Part shown: positions 30,304 through 41,500 of the stretch, in pieces
Position numbering within the stretch: position 1 is the first letter of the stretch
How the letters are laid out: every line of letters begins with the position of its first letter
From: Ramazzottius varieornatus
Taxonomy: Eukaryota; Tardigrada; Eutardigrada; Parachela; Ramazzottiidae
DNA: 64,000 nt
Direction of reading: 5' to 3'
Assembly: GCA_001949185.1 (NCBI GenBank)
Contig: BDGG01000003.1
Location: 2,419,404 to 2,483,403 of the forward strand
Translations under genes and position numbers: made by a program
The notes under the pieces: generated by a model
Database searches by the model: none
Seen by the model: the letters and a program-made list of their open reading frames with translations, nothing else
Told to the model about the DNA's origin: nothing

Positions 30304-32454
30304 TCATATGAAAATCTTTTCGAGGTAGTTACTGAGAAACTTGTTCGAAGGATCCAGCCTTCTTCTGAGCTGCAAAAACTCTGAGAATTTTTCTATATGC
30401 TCACCGAAATGAAACACGTCAGGATGGTAATGTTTGCCCCAGTGCGGCAGGCCATTGAACTTCTCCAGAATGATTTGAAGCTGCTTCATGGTTTCCATCC
30501 CGTCACTCCTGACACTGCCATCTTCTGCCACATACACCAGGAAGCCGATCCATACAACTGGACCGGAAGCCGCAGGCGACAACCAAGCCGCCGACTTTCC
30601 TGTTGCTCTGTAGATGAAAGGGTAGTGTATCCTGCCGGGCTGCACAGCGGCCCATTCGTGTAGAGCTTTGGTTGCTTCTTGGAACCTACACAGAATACAT
30701 TTTTATCGTGATTGCATTTCCTTTTGAGAACTACTGTATTACCTCTAAGGTTTCGCGCAGTCACGTGACAGATCGGTGAATTACACCCGAGGCCTCATAT
30801 CACTGATTGTTTGATTGTGGCACATTGCTGCGCTTAATTGCCCAGGAAGTTTTGATTGATGGCAGTGAAGTTTTTTATCCCCGCCACGCAATATTTACTG
30901 GCCTGTCACGTTACTGCGCGAAACCTTAGAGGTAATACAGTAAATGTAGCTTTGGCAGTTGGTGGGTCGATAAACCAAACCAAGACGTACAGTACAGGAT
31001 TGTTATCTGTAGTGGCGCACAATTTCGGTGTTGCTGGCTGGAAATGTGCGCAACCTTGCATAACGATCTGTAGGCTTCGTTTTGCCGGTCTCCCAGTTTA
31101 TTCCTGTCGGTCTTTTTCCTCAGTACTGTGAATTTTTGAATGATTGTTCGCATACCTGTTCAGCGGTATGGCGATCTCGCAGTTGATCTGTGGAACTGGA
31201 ATGCCTTTGCACAGAATTTGTTCGTGGTACCCCACCAAGTCCGCAGCATCTGCGAACCTTCGCACAGTGCGGAACTGCGGTTGATCCGAGGTCGTCGCGG
31301 CTTTCGTGTCATCTGACATGGCCTGCAGGTATTTATCCACCGTGTGATTCATCTCGTCGCTTTCTCCGCTCACTTTCACAGGAACTGTTCTATCACTTGA
31401 CAAGAACTCTTTACTCAGTTCGGCACTCGCTTCTTCGACCAGCCACACTTGGCATAGATCCGTCTCGGGAAACCACCACACTTTCACGTGTTCAAACTGC
31501 CGATTCCATTCATCGTACGACTCTAGAAAGTCTTCGTATGGTATGGCTAATTTCTTGCAGTGGAAGACCCTTCGAGGTTCGGTGAGAACCTCGACTTCAA
31601 GTATGACAGCAAGAGTTCCCATTGATGTTATGATAGCTCCTAAAGGAAGCTCAGAGCTAGGTGTGACTGTGCTGATCGTTCCATCTGGCAAAACAACCTT
31701 CAATCGCTGAACCATACTGGCAAAGTCGGATTGGAATAAGCCTTGACCATGTGTTCCTGTTGATATTGCACCTAAATACACAACGCGGAGTGCATACTGC
31801 ATGCGAAGCATATACGGCAAACAATAACATGGGAGACCAGACCAACCGGCCAAAGCCGAATAGTCGGCCACCCACACACCACATAATGACGTCATCGGTA
31901 GCCATTGCTAGCCGACTCATCCACTTTGTCCTACTCGCCTTAGTTCGGTCCTTTTTACCTGCAATGGTTTGTATGCCGATGACGCCCAACGAGCACCCTA
32001 ACATCCGGTCCATCTTCGATAATGTCGACACCAAATCGTTAATGGGAGTCCCTCCGCCGAACGTAACTGTGGTCTCAGTGACGCTTATGAGTCCAGTGAA
32101 CTGGTCCAGGGACAGCAGCCTAGCTTCAGCGTCATCCAGAGGAACCGTCATGATCTTCTCATATGACAAAGCACTTCCCACGATGTGGACTTTACTCTTG
32201 GCTCGTTTGATCAAGTTGGATACTTCAACGTCTGTCTTGGGGTGGAGAATCTGGGACCTTCGGCCAATGCATTTTATGCCGGACCAGTTGTACAGAATTT
32301 CTTTCCGGGAGTCTGCGTCGTTCGCAGCCAGTGCAAAGTTTTCTTCGCTATCGCCGTTGGGAACAGTCCGGTCTTGCGCATGGTCTAGCATACAAAGAGC
32401 ATTGGTCGTTAGTTGATAGAATGTTAAGAGAGCCCATTGCGAGCCAAAGATCAC
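30304..32454 (-). CDS. GULO: L-gulonolactone oxidase-like FAD enzyme (aldonolactone oxidoreductase family)
   Basis: Three exons (31959-32454, 31156-31771, 30304-30685) join in phase to 497 aa. The start at 32454 opens a signal-like segment (MIFGSQWALLTFYQLTTNAL). FAD-binding PCMH features follow: an NWSG entry, ILHPKTDVEVSNLIKRAK, KVHIVGSALSYEKI, TVTFGGGTPINDLVSTL and TIAGAISTGTHGQG. The C-terminal ALO domain has EIAIPLNR, GLPHWGKH (the family HWxK motif) and LDPSNKFLSNYLEKIF. The enzyme class oxidises aldono-1,4-lactones in vitamin C-type synthesis, usually at ER or mitochondrial membranes. In GSALS a Leu stands where animal enzymes have the His that covalently holds FAD; plant GalLDH has Leu there too. 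The 30686-31155 intron carries a MITE. A strong donor at 32633 suggests an upstream 5' exon. Confidence 0.85.
30734..30940. mobile_element. MITE with 38-base terminal inverted repeats in the GULO-like intron
   Basis: The left terminus CTGTATTACCTCTAAGGTTT, continuing CGCGCAGTCACGTGACAG, is matched by the right terminus as its near-perfect reverse complement, ending GGTTTCGCGCAG-complement then GGTAATACAG. Total 207 bases, non-coding interior. Confidence 0.75.
31011..31054. repeat. GTGGCGCAC hairpin copy in the GULO-like intron
   Basis: AGTGGCGCAC and GTGCGCAAC arms around a loop with TGTTGCTGGCTGG. This degenerate family member sits in the same intron as the 30734-30940 element. Confidence 0.5.
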
Positions 32455-32839
32455 ATTGATTCATGCGAGCTTGATGCAAACAGCGCATCGCACAGCTCGT
32501 TCAAGTTACCGCGCGTTACGTCATCGCGCCTTCGTAATCCTAAGGAACAGTTGTGACGTATTGCGCGAAGTCACGTAGGTAGGCTGGAAATTATACATCA
32601 TAAATTTGGATGGGATTTCCGATCACTTACCACATTCCTTCGTACAGGATTCAGTGGCTAACTCCATACTGAGGGTCCTCTGGAGCTTTTCGAAGCTGTT
32701 AGCACCGGAAACATCGAGTCCTTGAGAAGAACTGCACGAATATAGACGATTTCTGGCTCTGGAAGCAGGAACACAAATGAGATGGCATAACTGCGGAAAT
32801 ACCACGGCATTACGCTCGGGACATGCCATCACTCAACAG

Positions 32840-34313
32840 ATGCAACCACAACTGAATAATACATCATAACAATCGATGGGTTCGCCGTAAAATATTTTAT
32901 AGTACGTAATCATTAGGAAGACCGGTACAATATGATATATCGAAGTCACGAAGAGTTTCGAAGAGGAGAGGATCGATAGACTCGAGAATTAGGAAATACG
33001 ACATGATATTAAACGACCAGCTGTCCTATAACCCCACTTCCGCTGCTTGTTTTCACTGCAGAGTGCAGAACTGAGTGACTTACTGTGTATAGACCATGTC
33101 GTCGGGATTTTCCATTGTCCACGGTGGAGTTCCTGGTAGATTCTGATAGATCGCAGAGGTTACAGTATTAGATGACCCGATAGCGAGTTAGAAGCCTTGG
33201 AGGAAAGCAATCAGAAATGCCTCTGGTTTGCTCACACGTCAATTTCACTAGTAGTAGTCCAGCACAAGGTACTTCGTAGTTTGAAATCAGAATGACGTCG
33301 ACCTTGACATGCAAGAAAGATGGCGGCCAGCTTTTATGCAATCATAATATTATGTACGAGACCGAGAAATACAGCGCCAACGGCGGAAACCGTGAGCCCC
33401 GCTCAGCTCTAACCTCCCAGGTTCTTTGATTATTCAGCTGCCGAAATCTCGATCTGCATAATCGAACACATCGAAAAGTCCAAAACCGTACCTCGTAGAA
33501 GTTTTCGGTTAGCAACTTTCGCCAGAACTTAGCACAGTCTACTTCGGGCCCTCCCCTTGGCCGATACTATCTCCCCTGGGCGGCAAGAGATAAGTGTCTT
33601 GTTGTAACACAGAGTTTGAACACCTGAAACAAGACTAGATATTTTTCCATACGTTACAAAACACTTGTGTGCCAGTGCGTGTCATCTGTACGAAATTACT
33701 AGAAAACTAAACGAAGTTCCATATTGCGCCAAGGACCGGAAGGAATGTGCAAGTCATTGTGTCTAATGGACCACTTGTATGTACTGTAACATGGGTTTTG
33801 CCGATGTTGCAATATTATAATCAATGCTGCTATCCGTACGTCTACAATTCCTGAATAAGACATCCGGCTCTTTATCAGAGCTACAAACGCCGCCGTTGGC
33901 GTAAGCCAGCTAACTGTCACGAACAGAGTCTCCAGACTGAGTCTGATGTACGCGACAACCGTGCGATGTAGTCTAAGTTTTGGAAGCCCAGAACCAGCAG
34001 CTTTGGATAGATGAAGGTTCTCCGAAGGCTTTGGGAGTTCGTCCTTGGGTTCTATCAGTGAGGTGCCCAAAACTCTTCGTGGCGGAGCTCGCGAACCTCT
34101 CATGTTATAAAATGCGGAGAGACGAAGACTCTATAGTAGAGCTCTATTCTTAAACTTGTTGATGAACAGATGCACATGCAAATTCGACCTGTAGAACAAG
34201 CCGCCGAATTGGGTCAGTGATTTTTTTCTTTAGTTTCCAGCACATTGTGCTTCAACAGAAAGAACACACCAGCAAGGTTTTCTGTTCCGTCCGAATGCCT
34301 ATCTAAAAGACTG
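32840..34313. other. Intergenic, no supported gene
   Basis: A minus-strand open frame at 33699-34103 has one hydrophobic stretch (LETLFVTVSWLTPTAAFVAL) but no splice partners or family motif. The region between 32455 and 32832 may hold a 5' exon of the GULO-like gene. No repeats were noted. Confidence 0.3.
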
Positions 34314-34380
34314 TGTGAGCCAAACATGTAGAGCATTCTCCATTTCCCCCAAAAACATCGGTACTCAAGTATGTCCATCG

Positions 34381-35388
34381 ATGACAATGGAAATATTGCT
34401 GCCTTTGATGGCCGTCTTCTTCTGTACGAAATTTCCAACCCCGAACGCGCTACCTCTGGATAAAATGTTGCTGAACGTTAATACTTATCATTCTAATGTC
34501 CGCAGTGATCACATGGCGAACCACTTACCTCCTGTAAAGCCATCGGACTCGAACTCCAAGATCTTATCTGGGTTGCTGAAAATGATCTCAAAGACCTCAA
34601 CTCTTGGTACTTCGAGCAACTCATCCTTCACAATGGACGATTTCCGCCGGAATATCCTACAAAGCCTTCAAGTACTCAACAGATCTCTGGAAAACACCAG
34701 CCACACTACACTCTCAAACTTCCCTTCAGATGTTTCACTGAACCTAACCATGTCTGAAACGTCCGAAGAGATGAGAAAGGGGCTCACGACGGCTTTGCAG
34801 CATGACGAAACAAGAACCCGAATTGCGCGGTTCGTGAACCCGGTTTTGCTCAAGCTACTGCTAGATTACAGCAGCTTTCCCCGAAGACCCTTCATCCCTC
34901 CGGCAGTTCAAAATGGAGGGCTGTCGGAAAGGGGAAAGATCGACCTAGCACTGATTGGGTCCTTCACCCTACTTGGACTGGCCATCATAGCCACATTTCC
35001 GGTCCAACAACCGGCGCCATCAGTTGTTGTAATGAATCAAGTGAATGCGCATGAAAAACACATTGCGCCACCTAGCGGATCTTGGACGAGTGCACCGGAA
35101 GTTGGCCTGAACTATGCCAGCGCCACGCACAGCTCTAAAGAAGGAAACTTCGATGAGGACGCAAGTACAGAGCAACCTTACGAGACGGAAATCATTAGCG
35201 ATGACGATGAGGACTCTGAATATGAAACCACAACACCGTTACAATACGAGACTACACAATTTGAGGATCTCAGTCCGCAGTTCCTGAAAGTCCTGGTTTC
35301 GTTCGTCAATCATGAGCCGGTGCAAGTTGATGTGGTTAACGAGGGCGACTTTATGGCTAACTATACTTACCGGGAACCAAGACTGTGA
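34381..35388 (+). CDS. SRFPTQG-family relative, member 5 (opposite strand, extended acidic tail)
   Basis: Single-exon, 335 aa. ATG 34381 opens a signal peptide (MTMEILLPLMAVFFCTKFPT). The mature part has a helical, Asn-glycosylation-rich domain (ILQSLQVLNRSLENTSHTTL, EEMRKGLTTALQHDETRTRI), then PVLLKLLLDYSSFPRRPFIP. It ends this section with LALIGSFTLLGLAIIATFPVQ. That hydrophobic block matches the LLGLAVISRFPTQ terminus of members 1-4, but here the chain continues. The extra ~100 residues are acidic and Thr/Tyr-rich (EIISDDDEDSEYETTTPLQYE). There is no Gly-rich stretch. AATAAA lies at 35478-35483. Kinship is by layout plus the conserved hydrophobic block, so it is less certain than among the tandem copies. 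Confidence 0.7.
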   Translation: MTMEILLPLMAVFFCTKFPTPNALPLDKMLLNVNTYHSNVRSDHMANHLPPVKPSDSNSKILSGLLKMISKTSTLGTSSNSSFTMDDFRRNILQSLQVLNRSLENTSHTTLSNFPSDVSLNLTMSETSEEMRKGLTTALQHDETRTRIARFVNPVLLKLLLDYSSFPRRPFIPPAVQNGGLSERGKIDLALIGSFTLLGLAIIATFPVQQPAPSVVVMNQVNAHEKHIAPPSGSWTSAPEVGLNYASATHSSKEGNFDEDASTEQPYETEIISDDDEDSEYETTTPLQYETTQFEDLSPQFLKVLVSFVNHEPVQVDVVNEGDFMANYTYREPRL

Positions 35389-35477
35389 ACGGGTCTTTCG
35401 GTGTCCCGCTGCACGAATCTTCGGACTCGCGCCCGTTTGCCCTCCGGCCTGTAAAATACCACAGTGAATCTTACTAT

Positions 35478-35483
35478 AATAAA
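35478..35483 (+). terminator. Polyadenylation signal of member 5
   Basis: AATAAA 90 bases after the stop at 35388 on the coding strand. Confidence 0.55.
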
Positions 35484-36002
35484 GTTCTATTTTATTTCTG
35501 ATAATTAACTGTGTGAGAGAAATTCAGAAATAAATTTGCAATGCATAGACCGTTTGCTTATGCCGGCACGTGTGCCGTACCAGCTGTGAAAACGACCGGC
35601 CTGTGTCAACTGCCAGTCCGCGTTCAGCAACCGCATTACCAAGGTACACAAAGGGAAGCCTACAACGCAGTGTGATTAAACAAAGCCCTTAATGAACACA
35701 GATTTAAATGAACCATCGAACTGAAGTACCTATGATGGAGCATGCGACGACAGGTACGGAAAGCTCCATGATCTGCAAGGGTCCTCTCCATCCTAGCGCT
35801 TGCTCGTTAGCCGGTGCACAACCGTTCGTCGTGAAGATACGAAGGGCTCAGAAACCCGGAAGCTTGACGTTCTGCGTCAACAATGCACTCGAAACATCTG
35901 TCCTTGCGCCCACATATATAGGTCCTCGCGGACTTTGGCTGTAATTTGCAACAGGTTACTAATAGTTCAAGCCAAATTACTGACTCTTTGTAGGGATCGA
36001 AG

Positions 36003-36960
36003 ATGTTGCGTACCTCTTTACCTTGCTATGGGGAGATTTCGACAGTGCTCTTTCACCTCACAATCCTATTCTCGTCAGCCGCAAGTTCGCCATTTATGCC
36101 AGGCAAGACTTTCAGCCGGAGCAGAAGGACGTTGGATGTAGCTCCTGGAATGACTCGTCAAACAGCGACAGGCACAGGCCAAAATCCCATGCTTGGGCTT
36201 GCCGGACTGGGTAGGTGCAATTACGGCCTGACGAGCGTTGAAATATTGTTCTGACCTAATAAGCATGTTATTTCAGGCGCTGCCCTGAACAACCTTCCTT
36301 GTAAGTTGCATCGGATCTTTAATAAGTCATCCACAGAGGGTTTTGAGTTTGCACTTGTGTAATTATTTTCGTTCTTGCTCACTAGTGCTGTTGCAACTGC
36401 TGGGAGGCGGCGGTCTCGGAGGGCTTTTGGGACTTCCAGGTCAGGGAGGAGCCAGTGAGGAGGCTGGGCACGGTGCTGGGATGGGTCACTTTGGTGGAGG
36501 CCGGGAAACCAGATCCACCGGGCATGTCTCCAACAACCATGCCTTCATACAGCAAAATCTCAACAATGACCAGCCAAACTCCTTCGGCAGTTTTTTGAAG
36601 AACGCCCCAATCTTCAACAATAACAATATTGATAAGAATAATCTTAACAACAATAATCAGAACCAGAATAATAACGGAGGAAGATTTCCACCAACCTTCT
36701 CTCGGAGCCACGAAAGAAGGCCCAACTTTTCCAACTTTGCAGCCGGCCTGAGCTCGAACGCAGGTATCATGATGGCTCCCCAAAGGTTTCCCGACCCGAA
36801 ATTCCTCCCCCAGAGCTCAAACTTGAGCACCAACCGCAACTTTGTCTCGGCAAACCCACAGCTGACGTTGTCCTTCCAACCAGCAAAGCAGAACAACGGG
36901 GGACATCAGCCAGGAATAGGATGTATGGCCAAAGACTCTGGAGTACCCATATTCGGCTGA
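36003..36960 (+). CDS. Secreted Gly- and Asn-rich low-complexity protein
   Basis: Three exons (36003-36210, 36277-36300, 36386-36960) join in phase to about 268 aa; the middle exon is only 24 bases. The N-terminus is a signal peptide (EISTVLFHLTILFSSAASS). The mature chain has Met/Gly-rich GQNPMLGLAGLG, a hydrophobic Gly block (LLLQLLGGGGLGGLLGLPGQ), a His/Gly part and an Asn run (NNNNIDKNNLNNNNQNQNNN). A Phe/Pro/Ser-rich tail ends GCMAKDSGVPIFG. No globular domain is visible. It could be a structural cuticle or silk-like component, but that is inferred only from composition. An upstream leader exon is possible, since the start is assigned by signal peptide alone. Confidence 0.55.
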
Positions 36961-36969
36961 GGACCTTTG

Positions 36970-38580
36970 CGGCCTAGTTTTTCCGACCACATCGCGGCCT
37001 AAGAATGTGAAAATGGACTGGGTAGCAAATCATAAACGACGCTTCTTTTCCGATGATTAATTTATTTTTTGAATATTCTCCTTTGTTCATTTGCCTTGTT
37101 TATTCTCATATTACGACGAATTTTCTACGGGGTTCTCTGTATTTTGCGCGCCCAGAACTCAGGCTTGAAAACTAAACAGAAAACCAAACTTGAGAAAGCA
37201 TCTTGTGGCAGAGACCCGCGCACTAAAAAGGCCATACCAGACTTGTGTAATTCGTTATCGATCGAGCGAGACCTGCTGCATGTATTACAATCCCACAAGC
37301 ATGCACGTCCCATCCAGACTGGCAGATGTAGCGCAGTGCATGGTTGGGTTACAAATCTTTTGGACCCTAATCCCAGGAACTGCTTAGCGTACAATGGCTC
37401 ACGTAACAAACCTCCAGCTGATCGAAGACTAGTGGGCCCCTTCGTTGGGAATATGTATGCAATGGGAAATCGCCAATCAGCAAGGCATCACATTGGGAGC
37501 TTCATCCAAAAGCAAGTACGAGCAACCCATGCTGCGCCGAGGAACTGTCCGTCTATTGATTTTCCCCCTCTTCCTCTTACGATCGATGCACGTTTCCGCA
37601 TTTGTGGAACCTTCGTGCTCCCTCTGTATCGGACGTTGATTCAGCCAGCTTTTATATCGAGCGTTTTTCATATTACAGCCTTTCATTACCTTCCCTTTGC
37701 TGGCAGTAGATTTACAGCCGAAGCTAGACCGCGTTGTATTGTCGGCAGCTTCTCATTTCTCGATCGTTCCGTGGAATTCCTGACTAATACCCAAATATGC
37801 TTTCTACCATGTATGGCCGACAAGGCTGGAATCTGGTCCTCCGTATGAATCCCTTCATCAAAGAGAGTTGAAACATCTACTTCCGCCTCACAACGTTTTT
37901 GAGACAACATTCAAACTATCTAATGGCTGAGCTCACCTGTGATACCGCGAATGCAGCTGCTCTCCCTACTTCCATCCTCTCGCTCCCACGCATGTTCCTT
38001 GTGACGTCTGCGTATCGGCTACCGTCTTATTAGAGAACCTAGAAACACAGCCACATCTTCAAACATGGACAAGTTCTCAATGGTCACCCTCAGGTAAATT
38101 CTCTTGCCCAAACCAAAACTACTCATGATAGCTTTCAGTGTGGTAGCGCATCCGAACATCCAGTTTGTGGTGTTGTGAGGGTTCGTGGTCGACTGCCAGA
38201 TTTTACTCTAGAGAGCGTCTTCTTCGCTCATCGGTTGCAGTCAATACGGAGCTGCCACTCTAGTTCTCTGCAAATTAACGGAATTAAAAAAAACAGCGAT
38301 TACGCTATAAGGGCTTCCGCATCGACTTATGGAATTTGAAAAAGATCAGGGAACTTATGATGCCAAGCAAGCAAAAGCCTAATTTGATTAATCTTATTAA
38401 TTCGAACTGCCGCAGAACCTTCACTATATTTTATCGATTTTCTAAGAACGACTATCGGTCTACCATTATAATTATCCGCTATTCATGCTTGATCTTTTCG
38501 AGACTATATATAAAATTTAATTCGCGTTGGTGGGAACCGGGTTCCAGCTCGAAAATAATGATTGCTTATGTCTCTAGCAA
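36970..38580. other. Intergenic region upstream of Cav2
   Basis: A 259-codon plus-strand open frame (37069-37848) is present. Its composition is irregular, the opposite strand is also open in pieces, and no family, signal or splice context supports it. The Cav2 promoter and 5' exons are expected here. Confidence 0.3.
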
Positions 38581-38581
38581 A

Positions 38582-41500
38582 ATGGCCAACCAAAGTGCCG
38601 ACTTGAGTGGAGGCGGAAGTGCGGCCGAAGACGAGGTTCAACCCAATGTCAGACAGCATGGTCGCTTCCGCCAAATGTTGGGAAAAGTGGCATCCGCTCT
38701 CGGTTTCAAAAGCGCTGCTGACCGTAAACCGAAGGCGTTGTTCATCCTGGGAGAGGACAACATCATTCGCAGGACCGCAAAGAAGGTCATCCAGTGGGAA
38801 CCCTTCGAGTACGGGGTGTTGATTACCATTATTGCCAACTGTGTCGTCCTGGCCCTGGAGGAACATTTACCCAACGACGACAAAACGGTGCTGGCGCTGG
38901 AGCTGGTGAGTTTGACAAATTAGTAGTCTTTACCCTACCTTCTTTGTGGAGCGACACGCAAGTTCGCCGAATCGCGGCAAATCAATTATTGCTCCCCACG
39001 CTAGTCAAAGACGATGCAACGAGCTCGGCTTAACGTGCCAATATCGTTACCTTTATCTCCTTATAAACCGTAAATATCATTTCAATTTTTACAGGAAAAA
39101 ACCGAAAATTATTTCATGGCAATATTTTGTGTGGAATGCTCGATGAAAATTCTCGCATTGGGGCTGGTCCTCCATAAAGGTTCTTACCTGAGAAGTTTCT
39201 GGAACATCATGGATTTCACAGTGGTCGTTACCGGGTAGGTTCACAAGAAGAAAAATGACACCGGGTAACATCTGGCTGAAACAGCTATGTTTCCAATATT
39301 TTAGTTTCATTACGATATTCGCCGCTCAATCTACCTCGTTCGACTTGCGTACCCTCCGCGCCGTAAGGGTACTCCGGCCTCTCAAGCTGGTTTCCGGCGT
39401 TCCGAGTAAGTCCTACTTACCTATTTTGTGTAAGGCACGTCCATACAGATCTGAGGAGACAGTTTTTTGTAGGTCTGCAGGTTGTCTTGAAATCGATTAT
39501 TCGAGCCATGGCGCCCCTGCTGCAGATTGGCTTACTGGTCTTGTTCGCCATTCTGATCTTCGCCATCATCGGTCTGGAGTTCTACTGTGGGATATTCCAC
39601 TTCACCTGCTTCAACACCACGTCGCGTAAGTTAACTTTGCGAGAATTATAAGTCCTAAATGAAACCAGGTATGTTGACGGGCTCATTCTTCAGACGAACC
39701 TGTTCTGCTGGGCGGGTTCCCCACGCCCTGTTCGACGTCCAGCGGGTACGGTGGAGCTTATGAGTGTCCTGCCGGATCAACTTGCGACCGATGGTGGATT
39801 GGACCAAGCTACGGCATTACCAGCTTTGATAACATTGGTTTCGCCATGTTGACGGTTTTCCAATGTATCACCATGGAAGGCTGGACGAGTGTCATGTACT
39901 GGGTACGGCTGAGAACACTGCGCATGCGGTTCCCCACTGCAAATCACTGGAGATAGGTTGCTGGCGGACATTTGATCTTTGGCTCACTCTTTTCGTAGAC
40001 GGATGATGCTCTAGGGAATTCTTTCAATTGGGCTTACTTTGTACCGCTGATCGTCATTGGATCCTTCTTCATGTTGAACTTGGTTCTTGGTGTGCTGAGC
40101 GGGTAAGCTGTGCTGTGAACTAAAACCAATTGATGTTTCCGTTGAGTCTCTTCTTCATGGCTTCTTTTGCGCAGTGAGTTCGCCAAAGAGAGAGAGCGTG
40201 TCGAGAAGCGACAAGAGTTTCTTAGGCAGAAGCGAAAAGCTCAGGTGGAGCGAGAACTGGGTGGATACCTTAATTGGATAAGCAAAGCAGGTAAAAACTC
40301 AACTGTGACAGAAGTTCAATCAAGCAATCAAAAGGTTTCGCGGTCCTCTTTGTCCGGCATGTAAGAGCGTATAACATTATCTATTACATGACACTTTGTC
40401 AACACTGGTACTGTTGAAATTTGATGCAGTAAATTCGATCCATTTCTTTCTATCTTGATCGGTGAATCTGCGTCCTCTTAACTGATCCACGGAGCTCAAT
40501 CACGACTGAAGCATGATATATTTGCAGAGGAAGTCATCCTGCAGGAAGAAAAGACCACGGATGAGGAGAAGCTTCATATCATCGAAGGTAGGCTTCTAAG
40601 TGATATTCCAGTTCATACTGTGGCTACTTGTCAACATTACCTTCGTGCTTAGCTCGACGAAGAGCTGCACTCAAAAAGGCTCGTATCGAAGCGCAGAAGA
40701 AGATGTCGGAGGCGCAGAAGAGAGGGGAAGCCAAACAAAAAGAGGCAGAAGAAGATCTGGATCTGGAGGCTGATGCTGATGTTGACGATGACGAGGATGG
40801 TAATAAACCAGATTAACCAGATCGAAAAACGTGTAGTCTTCCCTCCAGAATCACTGCACAGAGCTGGACGTGTCTTGGATCCTCGTAGATTTTACCGGAG
40901 AGAAAAGCTTGAAAAGCGATTTCGTCAAATCGCTCAATCGAAGAAACAAACTGCTGAAGTAAGCTCTTCCTTACCTCTATTATCGTATGGGATGACATGA
41001 CATGCTTTGACGTGATATGACGTGATATTTCGGAGTATGTATTGCTTAACGTAGATCCTTCCTTTTATTTGCAGGCTCAAAATCCGGAAGATGGTGAAAA
41101 CCACGGAGTTTTATTGGTTTGTTATCGTACTGGTTGCCTTGAACACAGCCTGCGTCGCCGTCGAGCACAAAAACCAACCGCAGTGGCTGACGAAGTTTCT
41201 ATGTAAGTTAAACAGTTGCAAGATCGTCTTTCGTGAAACCTGCCTGTTGTTTTTATTCAAGATCGACTTTTTTGTCCACAGACTACGCAGAGTTCAGCTT
41301 TCTGGGCATCTTTCTGACCGAGATGTCCATCAAGATTTACGGCTTAGGACCTCGGAAATACTTCAGCGCCAGTTTCAATCGGTTTGATTGTGTGGTTATC
41401 AGTGGGAGTATATTCGAGGTAGTATGGGCCACCTTCAAAGAAGACGCCTCCTTTGGCATCTCCGCCCTGCGTGCCTTGCGTTTACTGCGAGTGTTCAAAA

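Noticed and set aside
33699-34103. Minus-strand frame with one membrane-like helix
   Set aside because: No second helix, splice partner or GPCR motif could be found.
37069-37848. 259-codon open frame on the plus strand
   Set aside because: Irregular composition, no domain, no neighbour logic, and the other frames are also partly open. A chance frame is more likely.
40291-40364. Read-through of a Cav2 donor giving a truncated domain I product
   Set aside because: The donor at 40291 and acceptor at 40527 keep the beta-subunit site intact. Read-through gives an unsupported short tail.
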